DNA of 44,578 nt from Roseburia sp. (GTDB lineage: Bacteria; Bacillota; Clostridia; Lachnospirales; Lachnospiraceae). The stretch spans positions 1 through 44,578 of the forward strand of contig JALEKJ010000014.1 of NCBI GenBank assembly GCA_022771695.1, given 5' to 3'. The notes under the pieces are model-generated. The model saw only the letters and a program-made list of their open reading frames with translations, did not search any database and was not told the origin of the DNA. Both the position numbers and the translations under genes were made by a program. Shown in pieces: positions 7,040-15,221 of this stretch (its first letter is position 1; each line of letters begins with the position of its first letter).

Positions 7040-8452
7040 TTATACCTTCTCAAAGCGTCTGACTTCGCCTTCCAGTTCCTTTGAAATCGCCTGATTGTGC
7101 TCGGTCTGTTCCTGAATGAGTGAAATCGCACTTACCAACTGGGTTGCATCCTGTGCGACTCCGGAAACGCCCTTGGCACTCTCGTCAACGGTAACGGCGA
7201 TATCCCCGATTCCCTGATCCATTGTTTTCATTGTTTCTGCCATCGCAGCAGCCTGATTTGCAAAATCTGTCAGCGTGCTGTTCATCTTATCTGCATCCCG
7301 CTCATACTGTCCAATAATACTAACAAAATTATCATAGTCAGGCACAACATCTGTATTTACAAAATCAAGCATTCTGGAAGCTTCTGATGCCAATTTATTT
7401 ACTGCCGCAGTTACCATTCCACTGATTTCTTGGATGTTGCTTGCTGTTTCGCGGCTATTATCCGCAAGAACGCGAATTTCTTCCGCAACGACTGCAAAGC
7501 CTTTTCCTGCCTCGCCCGCCCTCGCTGCTTCAATGGATGCATTCAGTGCAAGCAGGTTGGTCTGGCTTGCAATATCTAAGATATTTCCGGTAAGCGCATT
7601 AATCTGTTCAACACTCTTGCTTTCACCAACAGCCTGCTCTAAGGATGTTCCCACTTCACGGAAAACATCAATCGCTGCCTTTTTGCTCTCTTCTGCTTGC
7701 TCCTTCATGTCTCTTGCATGATTTCTAATATTCAGTATATTCGCTGAGCCGTCCTGCGCACTGCGGTCCATACTCTGTACACGCTCGAGAATCTCTGTGC
7801 TACCCTTCGAAATCTGATCCAAAGTCGCTGCCACTTCTTCCATGCTCGCCGCCAATTCCTGCGTAGCTGCAGATACGCTCATGGCACTCTTATTGGATTC
7901 ATCCACCTGACCGGTCACTTCATCTGCCGATGCCATCATTTTTGCGGATTCCTCCTGCATCTTTCTCATCAGATTCTGAAGCTGATCCATAAATCCGTTA
8001 ATGCCTTCTACCAACTGTCCGATTTCATCCTTTGATTTGGTCTGGATTCTTTCGGTTAAATCTCCTCGATTATCTTCAATCTTCTGTACAATTCCAGACA
8101 GATGCGTGCTAGCATCCCTCGCCGGTTTCGCGATGCTGCTTCTCACCACGATAGTCGTTATCAGCATAAGCGCAATGATGAAGACAACCAGAATCACATT
8201 AAAAACCTCTGTTCCGGATACGCGGATATTGCTTCGGTCAACGACATATCCATATTCCGCCGTAACAGCTTCTATCGCATCCGAATCTCCGGATTGCACT
8301 GCCTGATTATAGGCTTCAAATGTATCTGCCAACTCATTATTATAACCTTCGATATTCGACAATGCCGCCAGATTCAATAGACAAATTAGGACTAACAGAA
8401 TACCAAGAAGCCCCATTAGTGATAGTACCTTCCCACCTATGCTTTTTTTCAT
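7040..8452 (-). CDS. Methyl-accepting chemotaxis protein
   Basis: A 470-residue transmembrane chemoreceptor. The first membrane segment lies at about 10-31 ([19 protein letters not shown]) and the second at about 83-104 ([20 protein letters not shown]). They enclose a sensor region of only ~50 residues, too short for a normal four-helix or Cache ligand domain. A HAMP-like region follows, then the signalling coiled coil with the highly conserved hairpin tip ([36 protein letters not shown]), which contacts CheA/CheW. GAGGAG stands upstream of ATG 8452. No che or fla genes are in the window. The small outer domain suggests it senses membrane state or acts through a partner (inference). Confidence 0.95.
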   Translation of the reverse strand: MKKSIGGKVLSLMGLLGILLVLICLLNLAALSNIEGYNNELADTFEAYNQAVQSGDSDAIEAVTAEYGYVVDRSNIRVSGTEVFNVILVVFIIALMLITTIVVRSSIAKPARDASTHLSGIVQKIEDNRGDLTERIQTKSKDEIGQLVEGINGFMDQLQNLMRKMQEESAKMMASADEVTGQVDESNKSAMSVSAATQELAASMEEVAATLDQISKGSTEILERVQSMDRSAQDGSANILNIRNHARDMKEQAEESKKAAIDVFREVGTSLEQAVGESKSVEQINALTGNILDIASQTNLLALNASIEAARAGEAGKGFAVVAEEIRVLADNSRETASNIQEISGMVTAAVNKLASEASRMLDFVNTDVVPDYDNFVSIIGQYERDADKMNSTLTDFANQAAAMAETMKTMDQGIGDIAVTVDESAKGVSGVAQDATQLVSAISLIQEQTEHNQAISKELEGEVRRFEKV

Positions 8453-8608
8453 ATACTTCTCCTCGCTTTTGTATATCTTTTCTACTCTTTATCGCCTCTT
8501 AAAAAGAGATTTTTTTGATGATTCCATAGTACCATATCACCCTTTAGTTTTCAAGCATCTGCGCTTATTTTTTCAAAGTTGTCTGATTTTTTTAAAAATT
8601 ATTAAAAC

Positions 8609-8637
8609 TTGACATTACGATATACTTTTGATATTAT
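8609..8637 (+). promoter_or_regulatory. Sigma-A promoter of the CDF gene
   Basis: TTGACA (8609-8614), 17-bp spacer, TATTAT (8632-8637). It lies just upstream of the NiCo riboswitch, so the start of transcription would fall near 8644. Confidence 0.75.
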
Positions 8638-8667
8638 TATTTTAATACTCTTTGCACTGCATATCAA

Positions 8668-8792
8668 TCTACAGTACAAACTGAGCAGGCCGGGGCGATG
8701 CCTGGGAGCCGGGTCACACAGGTGGCAGTGGATATCACATCCGCGGGACAGTAGTTGCTATTACTAACTGGAATCGTGGGTGTTTTTTTATA
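8668..8792 (+). promoter_or_regulatory. NiCo (czcD) riboswitch with expression platform
   Basis: The leader of the CDF gene contains the conserved NiCo blocks in order: CTGAGCAGGC (8681-8690), GCCTGGGAGCCGGGT (from 8700) and GCGGGACAG (8743-8751). These form the four-way junction that binds several transition-metal ions cooperatively. A T7 run at 8783-8789 follows, as expected for a metal-controlled terminator. Known members respond to Co2+ and Ni2+, and a response to Fe2+ has also been reported. Metal binding would relieve termination and switch on the exporter. Confidence 0.88.
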
Positions 8793-8856
8793 CCCTTTTC
8801 CAGGAAAAGAGCATGTGCCATAGAGCTATCATTCTTACTTATCTAGGAGGTAACTT

Positions 8857-9777
8857 ATGGGAACAATCAACCACGAAACTTTATCCACCACTTCACATGC
8901 AGATGAGTTCGAAAAAGTCGCGACAAAGGTGACATTGGTCAGTATCATCGGAAATCTCATTCTTTCCGTTTTCAAGCTCCTTGCAGGTATTTTTGCACAT
9001 TCCGGAGCTATGGTCAGCGATGCGGTTCACTCCGCTTCCGACGTATTCAGTAGCATCATTGTCATCATCGGTGTAAAATTTTCTTCCAAAGACTCCGACC
9101 GCGAACATCCTTATGGGCATGAGCGCTTTGAATGCGTAGCAGCAATCATCCTGTCTGTTGTACTGCTTATCACCGGCCTTGCGATTGGCGTTGACGCAAT
9201 CCGCGACATCATCGGCGGTCACTATGAAAATCTTTCCATTCCGGGAACCCTTGCCCTCATTGCTGCCCTTGTCTCTATCATTGCCAAAGAAGCTATGTAT
9301 CGCTATACCAGATTCTATGCAAAACGTCTGGACTCTAGCGCACTGATGGCAGATGCCTGGCATCACAGAAGTGACGCCCTTTCTTCCATCGGCGCACTCA
9401 TCGGCATCGCCGGCGCACGAATGGGTTTTCCGGTACTTGATCCGGTTGCCAGCATTGTAATCTGTATCTTTATCGTGAAGGCGGCTATTGATATCTTTCG
9501 GGACGCAATCAACAAAATGGTAGACCATTCCTGCGACGAGGCAACCGAACAGTCCATCCGCGACTGTGCAAGCGCACAGGAGGGTGTGCTTGGCATAGAC
9601 TTCCTGCACACACGCGTATTTGGGAATAAGATCTATGTAGACTTAGAAATCAGTGCGGACGGAGACCGCCCACTCAAGGAGACTCATGCCATTGCAGAAA
9701 AAGTACACGATTCCATTGAAGCAGAATTTCCAAAGATAAAGCACATTATGGTGCATGTGAATCCATATGAGAAATAA
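8857..9777 (+). CDS. Cation diffusion facilitator metal exporter
   Basis: A 306-residue member of the CDF family, exporting divalent metal ions in exchange for protons across the cell membrane. Six membrane helices occupy about 25-205. The metal site appears as HSASD in helix 2 (SDAVHSASDVFSS) and HHRSD in helix 5 (ADAWHHRSDALSS), i.e. HxxxD in both. The YGHERFE loop typical of the family lies between helices 2 and 3. The C-terminal ~90 residues form the cytoplasmic ferredoxin-like dimer domain (VLGIDFLHTRVFGNKIYVDL ... HIMVHVNPYEK). ATG 8857 has AGGAGG upstream. The NiCo riboswitch in its leader points to Co/Ni, possibly Fe, rather than Zn as the regulated cargo. Confidence 0.95.
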   Translation: MGTINHETLSTTSHADEFEKVATKVTLVSIIGNLILSVFKLLAGIFAHSGAMVSDAVHSASDVFSSIIVIIGVKFSSKDSDREHPYGHERFECVAAIILSVVLLITGLAIGVDAIRDIIGGHYENLSIPGTLALIAALVSIIAKEAMYRYTRFYAKRLDSSALMADAWHHRSDALSSIGALIGIAGARMGFPVLDPVASIVICIFIVKAAIDIFRDAINKMVDHSCDEATEQSIRDCASAQEGVLGIDFLHTRVFGNKIYVDLEISADGDRPLKETHAIAEKVHDSIEAEFPKIKHIMVHVNPYEK

Positions 9778-9813
9778 AGTTTTTCATTTTATGTAATGAG
9801 GAAAAGCATAAAA

Positions 9814-9858
9814 AACGCTATAAAAAGTAACATGAATGATGTTACTTTTTATAGCGTT
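9814..9858. terminator. Bidirectional terminator with 20-bp perfect stem
   Basis: Arms 9814-9833 and 9839-9858 are perfect reverse complements with a 5-bp loop (GAATG). They are flanked by A-rich sequence on the left, which serves minus-strand transcripts. The hairpin separates the converging CDF gene and the small membrane-protein gene, and the last codons of the latter lie within the stem. Confidence 0.85.
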
Positions 9859-10273
9859 CCCGTAAAATCCGAATAATCCGATATTCATAATACAATGCCA
9901 CTGCCACCATGAGAAAAATTACTCCCACGGTATATCCCGCCGGTAATTCTTTTCCCATCACATCACAGATGCTGGTAAAAAGAAGTCCTGACACAAAAAT
10001 CAGCTTCGCGATTCTCACCATGCGTATCGTATATTTACGGACATCTCCGCTGCAGGCTTCCTTCGTCAGCCCATTCACCCGTTCCGGATAAATACCAAGC
10101 ATCGTAAGCCCCGCATATACCAATAGCATCACCACTACATTCATTATAATATTTATGGCAGAAACTCCATAAGAAATGCCATAATAAATCTGCAGTCCCA
10201 AATATATCACTGCCGACACCAAACTGACAGCCTCTGTCAGCATTGCCTGCCATGTCATCTCATTTTTCTTCAT
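9842..10273 (-). CDS. Small four-helix membrane protein of unknown function
   Basis: A 143-residue hydrophobic protein. It has four predicted membrane segments at about 13-34, 38-60, 84-106 and 110-130, a short loop with ERVNGLTKEACSGD between the two halves, and a basic tail RERYKK. I do not recognise the family. ATG at 10273 follows AAAGGTGATAAC. It stands 15 bp after the glycosylase stop codon on the same strand, so they are likely co-transcribed. Its last codons overlap the terminator stem. Confidence 0.75.
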   Translation of the reverse strand: MKKNEMTWQAMLTEAVSLVSAVIYLGLQIYYGISYGVSAINIIMNVVVMLLVYAGLTMLGIYPERVNGLTKEACSGDVRKYTIRMVRIAKLIFVSGLLFTSICDVMGKELPAGYTVGVIFLMVAVALYYEYRIIRILRERYKK

Positions 10274-10288
10274 ATTGTTATCACCTTT

Positions 10289-10780
10289 CTATCCGGATAT
10301 CGCCTTGCTCCAAGCTGCAATGAGCCGTTCCACGCTCCACGCAGCATTCGCGGGACTTGTAGACGGCAGTTTATAAACTTCCGGCTGCCCCTCTTCTTTA
10401 CAGTACTTTAAAAAAAGCTGATATGCTTTATCCCCATTCGCATAGATTGCATGGATATTCGCCTGCCGCAAAATCATCTGCATATCATTCGCCACCACAT
10501 TACGAATGGAACTGTCTGATGAGCCTATAATATCACAGGATGCAATCACATCCCACACCGCAATATGGTTTCGCAACAAAAACGCACGTTTTTCTGCGAC
10601 TGTCTGTGGGACCTCCTCACCCAAAACACCTGCTGTCACTTTCCAAAAACGATTCTTTGGATGCCCATAATAAAACTGACTTTCTCTGGACTTTACGGAC
10701 GGAAATGACCCCAAAATCAAAATTTCCGATTTGTCATCAAATACCGGTTCAAAGGTATGAACCACATGCGTATATTCCAT
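10289..10780 (-). CDS. DNA-deoxyinosine / uracil-DNA glycosylase (UDG superfamily)
   Basis: A 163-residue monofunctional DNA glycosylase of the hypoxanthine-DNA glycosylase type (UDG family 6). It excises deaminated bases for base-excision repair. Motif 1 is ILGSFPSVKSRESQFYYGHP (about 22-41), with NRFW directly after, and motif 2 is LPSTSPANA (about 138-146). The length is typical. Family 6 mainly removes hypoxanthine; uracil activity cannot be excluded from sequence. The downstream small membrane protein follows closely on the same strand. Confidence 0.88.
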   Translation of the reverse strand: MEYTHVVHTFEPVFDDKSEILILGSFPSVKSRESQFYYGHPKNRFWKVTAGVLGEEVPQTVAEKRAFLLRNHIAVWDVIASCDIIGSSDSSIRNVVANDMQMILRQANIHAIYANGDKAYQLFLKYCKEEGQPEVYKLPSTSPANAAWSVERLIAAWSKAISG

Positions 10781-10906
10781 GCTGCACTCCTGACCTGCAA
10801 AACTACCTGTACCAATTACTTTTTAGGATACTATATTTTTCATCGTTTCGAAAGATGAAATTTAAGTTGTATACATGTATTATTTTCCAAAACCTGTTAT
10901 CTTTTC

Positions 10907-10934
10907 TTGAAAAACGAAAGCCTTATGCTATAAT
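10907..10934 (+). promoter_or_regulatory. Sigma-A promoter of asnA
   Basis: TTGAAA (10907-10912), 16-bp spacer, TATAAT (10929-10934). The asnA start codon is 50 bp downstream. No T-box or other riboswitch is seen in the short leader. Confidence 0.75.
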
Positions 10935-10983
10935 TAGTTAGGTTAGCGCAAACATTTATGTTTGTACTAGAGAGGAGACTTAT

Positions 10984-11994
10984 ATGGAAAATTTAATCAT
11001 TCCAAAAGATTATCATTCTGAATTGAATTTACATGATACGCAGATTGCAATCAAGACTGTCAAGGATTTTTTTCAAGGATTGCTTGCCTTGCGTTTGAAT
11101 TTGTCCCGTGTTTCTGCACCACTTTTCGTAGATCCGGTTTCCGGTCTGAACGATAACTTAAATGGTATAGAACGCCCGGTTACCTTTGACATCAAAGAGC
11201 AGAACGGAAGAGAGGCAGAGGTCGTACAGTCTCTTGCAAAATGGAAGCGTTACGCTCTGGATAAATACGGCTTCGAATTCGGCGAAGGCCTCTATACGGA
11301 TATGAACGCAATCCGCCGTGATGAGGTGACCGACAATATCCACTCAATCTTCGTAGATCAGTGGGATTGGGAAAAAGTCATCCGCAAAGAAGACCGCAAC
11401 CTCGACTTTTTAAAAGAGACCGTGCAGACTGTATACAAATGTCTGCGCAAGACAGAGAAGTACATGTCCATTCAGTATGATTACATAGAAGAGTTCCTGC
11501 CACGCGACATCTTCTTTATTACTACTGAAGAGTTGGCAGAGATGTTCCCGGATTACACACCGAAGGAACGTGAATACTATATCACGAAAACAAAAGGAGC
11601 TGTCTGTCTTCTTAAAATTGGTGATAAATTAGAAAATGGCGAGCCGCACGACGGCCGTGCTCCGGACTACGATGATTGGGAATTAAACGCAGATATCTTA
11701 GTTTACTATCCAATCTTAGATATCGCATTAGAGCTCTCTTCCATGGGTATCCGTGTAGACAAGAAAGCATTGCTTTCCCAGTTGAAAAAAGCCGGCTGTG
11801 AGGAACGGGCAAAGCTTCCTTTCCAGAAAGCGATTATTGATGAAAAGCTTCCATACACCATCGGCGGCGGTATCGGTCAGTCCCGTATCTGTATGTTCTT
11901 CCTAAGAAAAGCACACATCGGTGAGGTTCAGTCCTCCCTGTGGCCGGAAGCAACGGTGAAGGAATGTGAAAAGAACGGAATCCAGTTACTGTAA
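10984..11994 (+). CDS. asnA: Aspartate--ammonia ligase (asparagine synthetase A)
   Basis: A 336-residue enzyme that makes asparagine from aspartate, ammonia and ATP in the cytoplasm. It resembles class-II aminoacyl-tRNA synthetases. Family landmarks are the start IPKDYHSELNLHDTQIAIK, LRLNLSRVSAPLFVDPVSGL, RPVTFDI, MNAIRRDE with FVDQWDWEKVI (active-site region), and the C-terminal TIGGGIGQSRICMFFL motif-3-like helix. The length equals the usual ~330. GAGAGGAG precedes ATG 10984. It is monocistronic between its own promoter and a strong terminator. Confidence 0.97.
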   Translation: MENLIIPKDYHSELNLHDTQIAIKTVKDFFQGLLALRLNLSRVSAPLFVDPVSGLNDNLNGIERPVTFDIKEQNGREAEVVQSLAKWKRYALDKYGFEFGEGLYTDMNAIRRDEVTDNIHSIFVDQWDWEKVIRKEDRNLDFLKETVQTVYKCLRKTEKYMSIQYDYIEEFLPRDIFFITTEELAEMFPDYTPKEREYYITKTKGAVCLLKIGDKLENGEPHDGRAPDYDDWELNADILVYYPILDIALELSSMGIRVDKKALLSQLKKAGCEERAKLPFQKAIIDEKLPYTIGGGIGQSRICMFFLRKAHIGEVQSSLWPEATVKECEKNGIQLL

Positions 11995-12010
11995 ACAATG
12001 AACTTCACTC

Positions 12011-12052
12011 AAAAACATCCACACAGTTCTCAATCACTGTGTGGATGTTTTT
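12011..12052. terminator. Bidirectional terminator between asnA and the S1 protein gene
   Basis: Arms of 16 bp (12011-12026 and 12037-12052) are perfect reverse complements with a 10-bp loop, ending in T5 on each strand. Confidence 0.92.
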
Positions 12053-12057
12053 ATTGA

Positions 12058-12960
12058 TTAATCAAATTTTAATCCTGCAAGCAGGGATCCAAGACTTGTC
12101 CCCGTAGACTCCGTATTTGTGTAAGCTGCCAAATCGCCGGCATCCTCGGTGTCTACCATCTCCTCCTCCAAAGCTTTCATGGAGAGACTGATTTTATTAT
12201 CGTTGGTGTTTAATACTTTTGCCTTCACTTTCTGCCCTACTTTGAGCACTTCCGAAGGCTTGCCGATTCTGCGCTCACAAATCTGTGAAATGTGAACCAG
12301 ACCGCTCAAGCCGTTTCCCAAGCTGATAAATGCCCCATATGGCATCAATGTCTCAACCGTTCCCTCCAGCACGGTTCCCGGAACAATCATAGAAATCTTG
12401 TGATTGCGCTCCTCCTGTTCTGCCTCTCGCGCCACCACTTTTCCGGAAAGAACAAGTTTCTCCTTCTCTGCGTCCACCGTGATAACGCGAACCGAAATCT
12501 CTTTTCCAATCCACTCATCCGTGTTCTCCACATAATCCACCGTAATCTGGGATGCCGGGATGAATGCACGAATTCCCTCTAAGTAGGTAACTACACCGCT
12601 TGGAACACTCTCTTTGATGCGCACAGTGACCGTCGTTTGTTGCTCCATCATCTCTTTTAGCTTATCCCATGCAAGCACATCGTTTGCCTCTTTTTTCGAC
12701 AACAGGATATTTCCCTGTCCGTCATCTGTCTTTACGACAGTTGCCTCGATGACATCGCCCTCGTGAACCTCTTCAAACACTGCGAAATCCGGGTCATTGC
12801 TCAAATCTGCCACCTTGATGATGCCCTGTGCGTAGTATTTCAAATCCAGTGTGACCTCTTCCTCATTTACATCAATGACGGTTCCCGAAATGATATCCCC
12901 CTCATTGATGCGGCGAAAGGATGCCTCAAGTTCTGCCTTATAATCGTCCATTGTTTCCAT
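12058..12960 (-). CDS. S1 RNA-binding domain protein (short ribosomal S1-like)
   Basis: A 300-residue cytoplasmic protein with three S1 OB-fold domains at about 16-90 (INEGDIISGTVIDVNEEEVT), 108-178 (RAFIPASQI, WIGKEISVRVI) and 193-266 (LEGTVETLMPYGAFISLGNG, LVHISQI). The last is the most canonical RNA-binding unit. It is followed by an acidic tail and SLGSLLAGLKFD. Clostridia use such shortened RpsA-like proteins, which bind single-stranded RNA and may help mRNA docking on the ribosome. The start may be ATG 12960 or ATG 12951; GGAGG stands upstream of the former. It is flanked by terminators and probably monocistronic. Confidence 0.88.
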   Translation of the reverse strand: METMDDYKAELEASFRRINEGDIISGTVIDVNEEEVTLDLKYYAQGIIKVADLSNDPDFAVFEEVHEGDVIEATVVKTDDGQGNILLSKKEANDVLAWDKLKEMMEQQTTVTVRIKESVPSGVVTYLEGIRAFIPASQITVDYVENTDEWIGKEISVRVITVDAEKEKLVLSGKVVAREAEQEERNHKISMIVPGTVLEGTVETLMPYGAFISLGNGLSGLVHISQICERRIGKPSEVLKVGQKVKAKVLNTNDNKISLSMKALEEEMVDTEDAGDLAAYTNTESTGTSLGSLLAGLKFD

Positions 12961-13027
12961 GTGTGTATACCTCCATCGTGATTTCTATCAGTAGTGTACC
13001 ACATTTTTTCTGAAATCCAATCACTAT

Positions 13028-15070
13028 TTATTCAAACAGTTTTGATAATTTCTGCTCATACACAATATGAAGCTCATGCAGTGCCCGGGTGACCGCTACA
13101 TACAAAAGCTTCGCATCCCCCTCCGTCTCCCTGTAATCCTCTTCCGAAGGATCATAGAGAATTACTGCATCAAATTCCAAGCCTTTTGTCAGCCGGATGG
13201 GAAGCACCATAACTCCCTTGTCAAAGTCTGTTTGCTCCCCTGTCTGTCCCAGCCACTTTCTGACCTGCGCTGCCTGCTCTTCGTTTCTGCAGATAATCAC
13301 TGTCGTATCATATCCGCGCTCCTTTATATCAGAAAGCAGTTTGTTGACTGTATCGCACATCATTGACTTTGCCGGATGAAATTCCACCTGACGTCCATGG
13401 CGGATAACCGGAATAATCTTGTATACGCCGAAGGACGCTTTTTCAAGAATTTTCCCGGCATACTCGGAAATCTCAATCGTATTCCGGTAACTTTTTGAGA
13501 GGACATGAAACTGGGCTCTCTCTCCATCAAATACCCTGCTTTTTACCTCATCCCAACTGTTCATACCGGTCTCATAATTGATGTTCTGTGATACATCCCC
13601 CATAATCGTAAAATAGCATCCGCTGAGCACCTGTTTTAGCACATAATAGACCGCCGTACCAAAATCCTGCGCCTCATCGATAATAATCTGGCTGTATTCA
13701 TCCGTTTGCGCCTTTGCCGTGACCCGCTTCCAGATTAACGTCAACGCTGCAAGGTCGTACACATGAAACTTTCCCTTCTCCGGCAGTGTACCGGACACAT
13801 CATCATGCTCTTTTGCATAATCTTCCAAAAACTCTTCGTAGATGCCAAGGATATCCGTCTTCTCCATCTTAAAATAGCCCTCATATTGCATTTTCACAGC
13901 TTTTTTCTTCTCGGCACTCTCCTCCTCTGTCATGAGAAAATCAATGCGTTTCTTTATTCTCTCATTTAGAAGCTTCTGAAGCTGTAGAATTGAATAGTCC
14001 AGATTTTCCCGCAGCGTATCTCGAATGCTTTCTGCTGACAAAATAACACCGATTTTTTCATCCCGGATATCCTCCAATGGAATCATGCTCGCCTTTCGCT
14101 CCTCTAATGCCTGCTCGAGAGCAAGAATAAACGATAGTTTGCTCTTGTAGGCATCCTTTACAGGAATCGGAACAATTAGCTCCCTTTCCTCCTGCTTTTT
14201 TCCAAATATTTTCGCAATCTCCTTTTTATGCTCCTTCTCAAGCAAAACCCGGAAAAACAAGTCCATGCGCCGCTGTGAGACATCGTGCACATCGAGTTCC
14301 GGCAAACCGCTGGTAATATAGTGAAGCAGCATATCGTTGCCACCGATAATGCAAAATTCACTCGGTAGGAACTTCTTCTCATAGTTGTAAAGGATGTAGG
14401 AAATCCGGTGCATTGCCACAGTCGTTTTCCCGCTTCCCGCAACGCCCTGCACAATCACATCATAATAAGGCGACTCACGAATGATTTCGTTCTGCTCCTT
14501 CTGGATTGTTGAAATGATATCGCCAAGTACCACATCCTTGTTTTGGGAAAGATATTTGACCAACAGTTCGTCCGTTGCCACCGCATCATTGTCGTAGTAA
14601 CCCAGCAGTTCCCCACCGCTTACATCAAAGGTCCTCTTTAACGTAAGGTTCACCGCAATCTCTCCGACGTCCGGCACAAAATAGCTTCCGGCTCCCAGCT
14701 CATTTTCATAGTAGAGCGTAGAAACCGGAGCCCGCCAATCCACAATCAATACATCCGTGCGTTTTCTCGTGACACCGTTTTTGCCAATGTAAATCTTTTC
14801 TTCTCTGCCGCTTTCTGCTTCCCTGTAATCCACCCTGCCAAAATAAGGCTTTTCGAGTGCAGCGCGGTTCTTACGAAGCGCATTTTCATTGTGAAAGAGC
14901 ATGTCCTTGCTTACAATCAACTGATTGTAAAGTTCCACGTCACCGGATGCAACCGCTGCATATAAGTTCTCTGTCTCCTGCTTTCCCAGCAACACCTTTT
15001 CCTCATAGCTTTTGATATTCTCGCGGATAATGGCTTTGCATGCCTTAAAATATGCTAATTCCTCTTTCAT
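13028..15070 (-). CDS. helD: HelD-like UvrD/Rep-type helicase
   Basis: A 680-residue superfamily-1 ATPase. The Walker A is QGVAGSGKTTVAMHR (about 210-224), Walker B is IIIDEAQDFG (about 465), motif III is IMGDVSQNI, and the C-terminal motifs are LTKGLEFDAVILYDP and YVAVTRALHELHIVY. The N-terminal ~120 residues are a coiled-coil arm (YFKACKAIIRENIKSYEEKV). This layout is that of HelD, which binds RNA polymerase and removes stalled complexes from DNA and RNA. A role as DNA helicase in repair is the alternative. Length is somewhat shorter than the ~770 residues of B. subtilis HelD. It stands alone on the minus strand. Confidence 0.88.
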   Translation of the reverse strand: MKEELAYFKACKAIIRENIKSYEEKVLLGKQETENLYAAVASGDVELYNQLIVSKDMLFHNENALRKNRAALEKPYFGRVDYREAESGREEKIYIGKNGVTRKRTDVLIVDWRAPVSTLYYENELGAGSYFVPDVGEIAVNLTLKRTFDVSGGELLGYYDNDAVATDELLVKYLSQNKDVVLGDIISTIQKEQNEIIRESPYYDVIVQGVAGSGKTTVAMHRISYILYNYEKKFLPSEFCIIGGNDMLLHYITSGLPELDVHDVSQRRMDLFFRVLLEKEHKKEIAKIFGKKQEERELIVPIPVKDAYKSKLSFILALEQALEERKASMIPLEDIRDEKIGVILSAESIRDTLRENLDYSILQLQKLLNERIKKRIDFLMTEEESAEKKKAVKMQYEGYFKMEKTDILGIYEEFLEDYAKEHDDVSGTLPEKGKFHVYDLAALTLIWKRVTAKAQTDEYSQIIIDEAQDFGTAVYYVLKQVLSGCYFTIMGDVSQNINYETGMNSWDEVKSRVFDGERAQFHVLSKSYRNTIEISEYAGKILEKASFGVYKIIPVIRHGRQVEFHPAKSMMCDTVNKLLSDIKERGYDTTVIICRNEEQAAQVRKWLGQTGEQTDFDKGVMVLPIRLTKGLEFDAVILYDPSEEDYRETEGDAKLLYVAVTRALHELHIVYEQKLSKLFE

Positions 15071-15176
15071 ATTCTGCCTCCTGTTTCTTCCCGCACATCA
15101 ATGGTATGTTTCAAGGATAACAGAAAAGGAAAAAAGTACTAGACTTATATTTCAGATTGTGTTAAGCTATATAATG

Positions 15177-15221
15177 AAGTGTGCCTAAAAATGGTTTTTC
15201 CCAGACAGGTGCACTTTTTTT
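15177..15221. terminator. Possible terminator hairpin between kinase and helD genes
   Basis: AAGTGTGCCT and AGGTGCACTT can pair with two G-U pairs, and a T run follows on the plus strand. It lies right after the kinase stop on the minus strand, where the tail is less T-rich, so its working direction is unclear. Confidence 0.35.

Noticed and set aside
8893-9609. Minus-strand 238-codon frame opposite the CDF gene
   Set aside because: Shadow of the CDF coding sequence, with an implausible composition and no ribosome site.
10785-10983. T-box or other riboswitch in the asnA leader
   Set aside because: No GGAACCGCG-like T-box sequence or other conserved core is present; the leader after the promoter is only about 45 bases.
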